Source of the DNA: Cytauxzoon felis
Taxonomy: Eukaryota; Apicomplexa; Aconoidasida; Piroplasmida; Theileriidae
Direction of reading: 5' to 3'
Length of the DNA stretch: 27,464 bases
NCBI GenBank assembly: GCA_020283715.1
Contig: JAIQCW010000184.1
Coordinates: 1-27,464, forward strand
Below, in pieces: positions 19,676 through 27,464 of the stretch. The notes beneath the pieces were generated by a model that was not told the origin of the DNA, made no database searches, and saw only the letters and a program-made list of their open reading frames with translations. The translations under genes and the position numbers were made by a program. Numbering within the stretch: position 1 is the first letter of the stretch; each line of letters opens with the position of its first letter.

Positions 19676-22600
19676 ATGAATTACGATCCTGAGAATACGC
19701 CGTTTGTACCGGCGCTAAAGACATCATGTATTATGCATAGGTGCATAATGAAAAATGATTTAGATACGCTTAAGCATATGTTATCGGATACAAGACGTGA
19801 TTGTCTTAATGATTTAGATCATTCTGGTAGAACACCATTACATGTAGCATTACAATATGCGAATCCAAAGGCATTATATCTTATTTTATATTATCCATTG
19901 ATACATCAATCCAAGTTATTTGCTACACTTGATTGGACAGATTTACTTGAGACATCATCAGATAATGATGAAAGTAGTAATACAAATACAAGTGAGTTGA
20001 GTTGATATTATATAATATAATATAATTAGATGATAAAATTATCAATAATATTAAATCAACAACAGATCGACCTTATAAATTAGCTGATATGTTATTATCA
20101 CATTGGGATAAATCCCCTAGTAGTTATATTCGTTCATCTATTTCACTTGAGGAGGGTAATTATATTTATGGTTGTGGTATTAAAGAGGTTAACGAATTAT
20201 ATGAAGAACATTACAATTTTCTAGTTGGTAATCCGCATACACTTGAACGTGCCGCTAGAGAATATACTGCTAAATATTCTAGATTATATGCACATCATCC
20301 TGCAAATTTGGATAAGATTAAAGAGATGATGGCTGAGGTTAATTTAAATACTACAAGGGATAATACTAGTGATATCCATGATGTATTTGAAGAGGAGAAA
20401 ATGATGATGAAAAATGAGGGTGATGATAATAATCAACCACCCGTAGCTGATCTCAGGGAAGCGAAGGGGGAAGTAAATAAAAAAGGCACCACGCCGGGTG
20501 GAATGTCTAGTAATGTTCTTGCAGACAGTACACCATCTGAAGTCCAATCCAACTCTCCACCTGAGGTCGGTCTTGCAGACAGCTCTTCTAATTATTTATC
20601 CGTAAACGGTAGAGCCACTCCCGGAGATCGTGGCGAAGAAGAAGGTGGAGATGGGACTTTAACCCGGAAGAACGAAGATGTTCTACTCGGAAGAACAGGA
20701 ATTCCACCCGGAGGAACAAAAATGTTAACCCGGAAGAACGTGATATAGTTAATGGACCTCAGGTGGAGACCTCAAGTGGATTACCCGCAGCTGATCTCAG
20801 GGAAGCGGAGGGACAACTAAATAGAAGAGCCACCACGGCGAGTGGAAAGACCTCAGGTGGAACGCCTAGTGAAAAGAATGGACCTCAAGTGGAGGATACT
20901 TCTCTACATGACAATAAGTTTGCTACTAGTAATTCTGTAAATGAAGACAATAGTGGAAAGAATATGGTTACAACCTCATCGACTGATAATAATTCTACAC
21001 CTACAACATTAGATTCATCTATCAAGCGTATAAATAGAGGTTTAGTTCCATTGAATACTGTAGACTTTCTTGCTACATTTGATAAGACAACCCCATTACA
21101 TTTATTATTTTCAAATGTTTATATATTGAGTTATAGAGAGAATTTGATTAAATGTTTTAGGTTATTAATAAATTATTTTAATAAGGGGATAGATTTTGAG
21201 AGAATATTTAATTCATGTGATTATAATTTATATTTTAATTCAAATATTATAAGAAATAATATAAATGGTTATAATAATAATATGGATAATATTATTACTA
21301 AAGATACTGAATCATTACTTAAAATATTACCCCCTAAAAATGAATTTACTAATAATATAAGAAATTCTAATATTGAATGTACATTATCTGATGCATTAAA
21401 TTGCAATGGATTTGATAAAAATAATATTGATACTAATAATATATATAAATCATCTTCTATTAAACGTTTATTACCTAATTCATTTAAAAATAATGACCCC
21501 ATAAATAAAAAAATTTACCCAACAATTTTGAATTATCGGGTAATAATAATCATAATTATGGGGTAAGGTGGCCTAATAAGACAATATGTTCAGATATGAA
21601 ATCGATGATGGATGATGAATTGGTACGTTTAGGTAGTATGAATAGTAGATATATGAATGATGAATATGATAGTAGTATAGAATCGAAATCATATGATAAT
21701 ATTAATATTAGATATAATACACAAGAGAATAGAATAAATTTATTACATGATGCTATAATAGAATCTACATCATGGTTAAAGATTGATATTACATGGGAAT
21801 CATTTATAAGTAAACGTGATTTTAGTAGATCAACTATATTACATAAAGTATCTAGTATAAAAAATATTAAATTAACCCGATTATTATTATTTTGTGGGTT
21901 TTCCCCACTTGTTGTTAATGAATCTGGGGATATGCCTGTACATATATCTATTGAAAGTAAAGATCCATATTGTTTTCTTACTATATTACATTCTACATTT
22001 ATGGCTATATTTTATTCAAATTTACAATCATCTTGTGGGGATAAAAAACCCTATATTTATCAGGCTTGCCCCATAAAAAATCTTAATCAATATTATATTG
22101 AAAATAATAGATTTAATAATTTTATGAAGAAGGTATCTATACCATTTCTAAATAATACATTACAATCATTTGATGATGATTATAATACATGTACAAACAT
22201 AACAAATAAAGGTTGGTTTATAACATATATTATGTCAATGTTATAGCAGATTTTTTTTAAAAGTAATCTATTCACCCCATCAAATGAAAATTTGCCACAT
22301 AATATTTTCAATTCAATGGAAAATAATGCAGAAAGTGGGGTAAATGATAATATTAAATCAGAAGTAAATGAATCAATAGAATTTAATACTAAAGATGATG
22401 ATGATATATTCCAATGTATAGATGCAACATTAAGAAGAGAAATTTTTGATGAAATGTTATTATTAACAGAACAATTAGTATATAGAGCAATAAAAACATC
22501 ATCATGGAATTGCCTAGTAGCAATGTTCTCATATAACGCAGCAATCACATATCATATACTCTCACAACCATACCTAATGCATAGATTCATTAATATGGCA

Positions 22601-22762
22601 GCACTCGTCAATAATATCGATGAATTCATGAGCGTAGTCAGCTTCTCCATCGCAAATGTACTATACTATGATGATACAAATCAACAACTCGAAGCTTTCA
22701 ACTCATTCGTACACGCCAGCATTAACTCCACCAATACACGTATGTACTATCACTATTTATAA
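19676..22762 (+). CDS. Ankyrin-repeat protein with mosaic insertion, two frame breaks
   Basis: Ankyrin-like units are visible near the start (HSGRTPLHVALQYANPKALY), in the middle (FDKTTPLHLLFSNV) and later (SRSTILHKVSSIKNIKLTRL, then ESGDMPVHISIESKD). Such repeats mediate protein binding; no catalytic domain is seen. The model is 19676-19991, intron 19992-20029 (38 nt), then 20030-22132, intron 22133-22246 (AAG/GTATCT..TATAG), then 22247-22762. Two breaks needing one base each lie between about 20640 and 20748 (inside the mosaic) and at the A7 run 21507-21513. With them the product would be about 978 residues. The second intron is 114 nt, a multiple of three, and is open except for the TAG at its acceptor. 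The function and partners are unknown. Confidence 0.7.
20435..20905 (+). repeat. Mosaic array inside the ankyrin gene
   Basis: Order: B (VADLREAKGEVNKKGTTPGG), D (VLADSTPSEV), A (SPPEV), D (GLADSSSNYLSVNG), C (RATPGDRGE), E, LRTG-like GRTGIPPGG, E, A as GPQVE, A (TSSG), B (AADLREAEGQLNRRATTASG), KTSGG, A (GPQVE). The reading frame changes within the E-rich part: the array is open in one frame up to 20748 and in the next frame throughout the second half. Confidence 0.9.
21507..21513 (+). other. A7 run at a -1 frame break (ankyrin gene)
   Basis: The upstream frame runs on to a TAA at 21564-21566 with a low-complexity Ile tail. The downstream frame is open only from 21509 (TAA at 21506-21508) and continues as normal Asn/Lys-rich coding sequence. 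One additional A joins the two frames. Confidence 0.7.
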
Positions 22763-22767
22763 CGACA

Positions 22768-23000
22768 TTCCACTCGAGGTCCATCTTTTCCATTGCATGG
22801 AGCTCCTTTATTTACTTCCCCTTCCAGCTCCCGTAGATCGCTTCCAGGTACTCCACTTCCACTTGAGGTCCAATCATCATCAACCTCATCCTCGCCACGA
22901 TCTCCGGGAGTGGCTATACTCTTTAGAGATAGTTAATTAAAAGAGCTGTCTGCAAGACGATAATAGGCGGATTGGACTTCAGGTGGATGACCTCGAGTGG
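22768..23000 (-). repeat. Solo mosaic array between ankyrin and deacetylase genes
   Basis: Read on the minus strand from 23000, the order is A, A, D (GTCTTGCAGACAGCTC), C (GCCACTCCCGGAGATCGTGG), A, B2 (GCGATCTACGGGAGCTGG), a TCCATGCAATGGAAAAG end, A. This is the same D-C-A-B-A order as the in-gene arrays, but outside a gene, antisense to both neighbours, with no core or second arm. Confidence 0.9.
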
Positions 23001-23016
23001 AGTGTAGACTTTCAAT

Positions 23017-25260
23017 ATGATAATGATATTAAAATTTTCAGATATGGGTTCGAAGTACAATCGTTCTAGGATTCGTTATAATAAGACGAATGCGTTTAAG
23101 GGTTGTGGCATACCACAATCTCCATTGAAGACATCATCTGGTTCATTTAGTGATTCTAGTTTAGATTCGACATTATCGATTAACAATCAGATGAATTCTC
23201 ATAATATTCTGAATAATATTTTAATAAAATTAAAGGGTAATTTTATTATATACTGTATTTATTAATTGAATATATAGGTGAAACGGATGCATTTAAATGT
23301 AGTGATACAAAAAAGACATGGATTATAACTCATCCTACATGTTTACATCATCTTGCAACACCTGAACCTACTGATGCTCCTAATAAGCGTAATAGATTAA
23401 TTGTTACATATCCTGAGAATCCTACTAGATTAGAGGTTATTATTTCTAATGATAATGGCATTTTAAGGAGTGAAACATTAAATAATGTTAAATTAATACA
23501 TAGTCCACCACCTGCTTCATTAGCTGATATATTAAGGGTACATGATTGGGGTTATATTGATAAATTATTGGGTCAAATACAAATTGCTCAAAAACGTTGG
23601 GCTACTCATCCATATTGGCCAGTTTTAGCTGATGGTGATACACCTATTACACCACATTCATGGAATGCTGCATTATATGCTGCAGGTTCAGGTAAATTGA
23701 AGTATTATTTGTATATAAATTATCTATAGTCATATCAGCTGTTGATGCTGTATGTACTAATGCATGTAGAAATGCATTTTGTGCTGTACGTCCTCCTGGA
23801 CATCATTTAGGTACATGGGGTGGTGCTCAATCATCTAATTTTGAAGATGAAGATTTTGCGTATGTTATATTGATTTAATTTAATATATAAATTATTACTA
23901 GAGCTGGATCTCAAGGTTTTTGTCTTATAAATAATGTTGCTATTGGTGCTGCATATGCTAAATATACATATGGTGCTAAAGGTATACGTAGGATAGCTAT
24001 TGTTGATTTTGATGTACATCATGGTAATGGTACTGAACAAATTATTAGAAATGTTGGTCCTAAAGATATAAAAAGTTTTATTACACATTCAAATAATAAT
24101 GATGGTGAAGTTTATGTAGAATCTCATACAATTGTATGTTGTTATCTTCTATAATTCATCAATAACATCAATTTATAGCATAAACATTGGTTTGGTTGGC
24201 GTGATTATAATGATGCTGAAGAAATATTATTTGCATCAATACATGCATATGATGGTATATTTTATCCTGGTACAGGTAAACCATGTACAATATATGATGA
24301 TTCAAATCGTCCTAATATTATTAATGTAGCTGTACCACAAGGTACAACATCATCAGAATTTAGAATATTATTTGAAAAAAAATAACACCATATATATATC
24401 ATTTTAAACCAGATTTAATATTTATATCAGCTGGTTTTGATGGACATTATCGTGATTCTGTTAGTTATGGTTTTACAAAATATACAGAAAAAGATTTTTA
24501 TTTTGTAACAGAAAGATTAGTTACTATTGCAAATAGTATATGTGATGGTAGAATAATAAGTGTATTAGAAGGTGGTTATAATACAAGATTAAATTCATTA
24601 TCACCATTTGCTAGATCTGTATTAGAACATGTTAGTGCATTATGTCATACAAATACTAAATCTAATTATCCATATATGTATGGTGAAAATATTATTGATT
24701 TATTATTATCACCTGTATTATCATATAAAATTGATAATATTTATCCTGAATATGATTCTAATATAATAAAAATTATTAATGAATTAAGACAACGTACTGA
24801 AAATATTATTAAACGTGCTTATTCTTTAGGTGATTTAGATTATTGTAAATTCTCTAGATTATTTTATTATAATGATGATGACGATGAGGATTTTTATTAT
24901 TTATATCCAAACACATTACAATTTTATGGTAATTTCTTCTTTAATTTTTATTCAAGAAATTTTTATTCATTATATAATATTGGGAAATTTATTAAATTGA
25001 ACCATAAAAAATGTAATGAATTATTAGAAGGTGGTGATGATGATAATAATCACATCATCAACAATAATAATAATCTACATTTATATTCCAAAAATCAATA
25101 CTCCAAAATCGATTCAAATAAATTACTACAATGTAATGAATGGTTTAGAAATATCAAACTCAATATACTCAAACAAAATGTCAATGTCGCCGAACTACTC
25201 TATCGCTACCTCTCTTACAATTCATCAGCATTCATCAAAAAATGCCCAATACACTCGTAA
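23017..25260 (+). CDS. Class II-type histone deacetylase
   Basis: Five exons (23017-23236, 23278-23691, 23730-23859, 23902-24133, 24179-25260) are separated by introns of 41, 38, 42 and 45 nt. Motifs across the junctions are AVRPPGHHLGTWGG (active-site His pair), GFCLINNVAIGAAYA, IVDFDVHHGNGTEQ (zinc ligands Asp and His), IFISAGFDGHYRD (third zinc ligand) and VLEGGYN. These define an arginase-fold Zn-dependent deacetylase acting on histones or other lysine-acetylated proteins. The N-terminal about 75 residues are Ser-rich and the C-terminal part beyond VLEHVSALCH is Asn-rich and not conserved. At the A8 run 24375-24382 the frame shifts by one, just before the conserved IFISAGFD motif; with one more base the product is 692 residues. 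A stop at 23005 fixes the N-terminus; 23044 is an alternative ATG. No mosaic array is present. Confidence 0.9.
24375..24382 (+). other. A8 run at a -1 frame break (deacetylase gene)
   Basis: The frame before the run meets TAA at 24383-24385. The frame after it has TGA at 24373-24375 and carries the conserved deacetylase motifs. The break is therefore inside these bases. The 13-base context equals that of the VPS51 break. Confidence 0.85.
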
Positions 25261-25317
25261 TTTCAATCACACACGATAATTCAATCTAATAAATAAACAA
25301 TTACTTTATATCTATCA

Positions 25318-25905
25318 TCCAGTTGAGGTCCAATCCTACCTTTCATTCCACTCGGCGTGGAGCCTCTTCTAATTACCTCCCCCTCCGCTTCCCATAGATC
25401 AGCTACGGGTTCCACTTGAGGTCTCCACCCGAGGTCCAATACAATAATATTCTATTCATTAATTGAAATTATAATCGCATAATTAACTTCATTTAAACAC
25501 TTACAATCTTCGTATAATATTATAATAATTTATAAAAGTGTATATATAGTTAGTATTATTATATGTATAATATAGTTAGTATACTAATTTCAGTTCATGT
25601 TACTAGTTAAATAGTATATATATTATAATAATCATTTATATTATTACTTATATAACTTCACATAACTATATTTCATTCTTCAATTATACTATAATGTAAG
25701 TGTATATTATATTAAGAGAGAAATATTCATTAGACATTAATTATATGGGGTATGCCACATAATTATGGGGTATATATGATATTAGTCATTGGACCTCAAG
25801 TGGACTACCCGTAGCTGATCTCAGGGAGGCGGAAGGGGAAGTAAATAGAAGAGGCGCCACGCCTAGTGGAAGATATGAACTTCAAGTGGAAGGAGAGGTG
25901 GAGTG
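25318..25905. mobile_element. Composite element, family I, copy 2
   Basis: The left arm 25318-25440 is antisense: AGTTGAGGTCCAATCC, CACTCGGCGTGGAGCC, reversed module B. The right arm 25792-25905 is plus-strand: GACCTCAAGTGGACTACCCG, module B with one GGAGGCGGAAGG variant, then GGCGCCACGCCTAGTGG. The core 25441-25791 is homologous to the core of copy 1 in the same orientation, including GTATATATAGTTAGTATTAT at 25541 and two ATGGGGTA boxes at its right end. Like copy 1 it lies between convergent genes (deacetylase and the membrane protein). Confidence 0.7.
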
Positions 25906-26047
25906 TATAACATATAATGAATATTTTAAATTAAATTAAAATTATAATGCCTAAAGGCATTAAAAGACTGCATTAAGTTATGATTTAAAATTTAAAACTA
26001 CATTTTATTAACATTTCAAGAGTACTATTCGTGTATTTTACTCCACT

Positions 26048-27439
26048 TCATTTTAACATTTCTCTTCTAACGTCTACATTAAATGAGTTTATTACAGTTT
26101 TCATTGCCACCTTAGACGCTGCATTGAACCAAAATTTGAAGCCCCTATATCTCGTGTATCCTTCAGTTGGCCAATGATCCCATTCAGCTTTCCTATAGAT
26201 CTGAAGGTACGCATCACCCATGAAACTGGTATAGTTGAGAATGGCAAGTGATATGATAAATACAAATGTTATAACATCACCATTAGGGGTTTCTCCTTTC
26301 TGTTTGCCAACTCCACCGACGCCAACAGCTTTTAGTCCTTCTTGTACAGTTACAAATGAAACGGTCATGAATCCAACCATTGTTGGATTACCAATTATCA
26401 ATTTACCGAAGAATGAATCTGGGTAATGGAGTATTGTGAAGAAGATGTAAATACAAAAGAGGGCATATGCTTCAGCAACCCATGAAAGATTCCACCACCA
26501 CTTCTCTTTCCATTTATTACTTGGTCCATTTTGAGTTGCGTCCAAAATACATACAATTATAGATGGAATAGTTTGTACAAACAGGTTAATTAACTCAATC
26601 TTATAACCAGTCTGTGGGTCAACAAGTTGAAATGGTGCTATACCAGGATATACACAGTAGAAAGCACTTAGAGAGAATGCTACAATCATAAATGGAGACC
26701 ACGTCCATGGTTCCTGTAAAACTTTCCATAAGGTATCTCCAGTTCCACCACCTTCTTTTGATTGACTACTTCCGTTTTCACATTTACCTCCATTAAAATG
26801 ACTATATGAGCAATGTGTGGTCCAACAACAGGCTGTTAAATACGTAAAAACAGAATTTGCTACAATTTGTCCATAAACAAGCCAGTAATCTACATCCTGT
26901 ATAAGATATTTATCTGCATAATATAAGAATACTTTGTGATATACTGTCACAAAAACAGCAGAGAGAGGCGCTCCAGCACTTGTGTAACTAATAGACCCAG
27001 GTTCAACACCAACTGTAAAACTATAATTCAGGGTAAAGACGAATTGATGTATTATAAGAGTCCACATGTAAAGGTTAGGGTCACCTAGATCACCTCCATA
27101 AGAATAAACGTAAAGGGTTAATAACGAGAATAAGTACATTAACCAGTTGGTGATTGTGGATAATATAGCCTTAGCTAACATACATTTTTGTATGGGTATA
27201 CTAATTATATTAGCCAAAGTGATACCTACAAGACCAATTAATTCCATAGGATTGTGGCATATGTTAATGAATAAACCAATCTTATCCAGTGGTAAATGAA
27301 ATCTAGTAACAGCATATTTAGCACAAGCTATAGCCAATCTCAATTGCACTAACATAGTAAATCCCATTAAAAACATTGAGACTTCCTTCAGTCCTGCTGG
27401 ACTTTTATTATTTTTAGCAGCTTGATCTGAAGAAGCCAT
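26048..27439 (-). CDS. Multi-pass membrane protein, possibly Tpr/Tar-like
   Basis: The single 463-residue frame starts at ATG 27437-27439. A short hydrophilic N-terminus (MASSDQAAKNNKSPAGLKE) is followed by about nine to eleven hydrophobic segments, e.g. around residues 20-45, 53-80, 88-112, 125-150, 185-207, 250-275, 285-305, 318-340, 352-375 and 392-412. The length and the number of segments resemble the Tpr/Tar integral membrane family of Theileria; the topology also recalls equilibrative nucleoside transporters. I cannot see a diagnostic motif for either. Base composition is less AT-extreme and codon use more balanced than in the neighbouring Asn-rich genes. No mosaic array interrupts it, as expected if membrane helices do not tolerate insertion. 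Its 3' end is about 140 bp from family I copy 2. Confidence 0.6.
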   Translation of the reverse strand: MASSDQAAKNNKSPAGLKEVSMFLMGFTMLVQLRLAIACAKYAVTRFHLPLDKIGLFINICHNPMELIGLVGITLANIISIPIQKCMLAKAILSTITNWLMYLFSLLTLYVYSYGGDLGDPNLYMWTLIIHQFVFTLNYSFTVGVEPGSISYTSAGAPLSAVFVTVYHKVFLYYADKYLIQDVDYWLVYGQIVANSVFTYLTACCWTTHCSYSHFNGGKCENGSSQSKEGGGTGDTLWKVLQEPWTWSPFMIVAFSLSAFYCVYPGIAPFQLVDPQTGYKIELINLFVQTIPSIIVCILDATQNGPSNKWKEKWWWNLSWVAEAYALFCIYIFFTILHYPDSFFGKLIIGNPTMVGFMTVSFVTVQEGLKAVGVGGVGKQKGETPNGDVITFVFIISLAILNYTSFMGDAYLQIYRKAEWDHWPTEGYTRYRGFKFWFNAASKVAMKTVINSFNVDVRREMLK

Positions 27440-27464
27440 TTTGGAAGTATGTGTATGTCAACCG

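Noticed and set aside
22212..22246. A 35-nt intron (GTTGGT..TATAG) in the ankyrin gene
   Set aside because: It would leave the next exon out of frame at once (stop after the T8 run), whereas the 114-nt intron from 22133 joins in frame with a better donor.
1..27464. tRNA, rRNA or telomeric repeats
   Set aside because: I looked for T-arm GTTCGA-type signatures, conserved rRNA stretches and TTTAGGG-type arrays and found none that were convincing.

Overview
The window looks like nuclear DNA of a piroplasmid apicomplexan (Theileria, Cytauxzoon or a near relative). The evidence is very AT-rich DNA, densely packed eukaryotic genes, very short GT..AG introns (mostly 35-45 nt, usually ending TATAG), Asn/Ile/Lys-rich proteins, a probable Tpr/Tar-like multi-pass membrane protein at the right end, and the end of a possible FAINT-type protein at the left end. 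The genus is inferred from style, not from a database match.

Layout: 3-308 (+) end of a possible FAINT-type protein; 1202-2555 (+) secreted neutral-sphingomyelinase-like phosphodiesterase, two exons; 3289-8622 (-) USP7-like deubiquitinase (MATH, USP, ubiquitin-like tail); 8952-9529 (+) putative organellar ribosomal protein bS21, two exons; 10193-11596 (-) NSUN-type RNA m5C methyltransferase; 11840-14886 (+) VPS51-like GARP/EARP subunit with four apparent frameshifts; 15640-16663 (+) VTA1/LIP5 ESCRT regulator, five exons; 16686-18929 (-) unrecognised 747-residue protein; 19676-22762 (+) ankyrin-repeat protein; 23017-25260 (+) class II-type histone deacetylase, five exons; 26048-27439 (-) multi-pass membrane protein. 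These are mostly housekeeping genes (membrane traffic, ubiquitin, RNA modification, chromatin). They form no operon and no single pathway, though VPS51 and VTA1 are both endosomal trafficking factors.

The remarkable part is a family of GC-rich modular repeats standing out from the AT-rich background. Short modules (A: ACCTCAAGTGGA; B: around GCTGATCTCAGGGAAGCGG; C: around GCCACTCCCGGAGATCGTGG; D: around GTCTTGCAGACAGCTC; E: AACCCGGAAGAACG; F: ATGGGG-type boxes) recur in a preferred order, D-C-A-B-A. They occur (i) in frame inside the coding sequences of six unrelated proteins, always in the same orientation relative to the mRNA, giving peptides such as ADLREAEGEVNK and SSNYLSLKSIATPGDRG; and (ii) outside genes, as inverted arms around non-coding cores. 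Two composite families of about 0.4-0.6 kb are visible, each in two copies: family I at 2590-3174 and 25318-25905 (same orientation), family II at 9699-10160 and 14889-15300 (opposite orientation). A perfect 76-bp inverted pair (689-764 / 1366-1441) surrounds the 5' part of the sphingomyelinase gene. This resembles a eukaryotic counterpart of the Rickettsia palindromic elements: a mobile or recombining module tolerated inside proteins.

A second theme is a set of eight one-base reading-frame breaks, all of the same sign and all in plus-strand genes. Two of them fall in identical TTG-A8-TA contexts in VPS51 and the deacetylase. Homopolymer miscounting is the simplest explanation, but a biological one (slippage, frameshifting or gene decay) is not excluded by the sequence.
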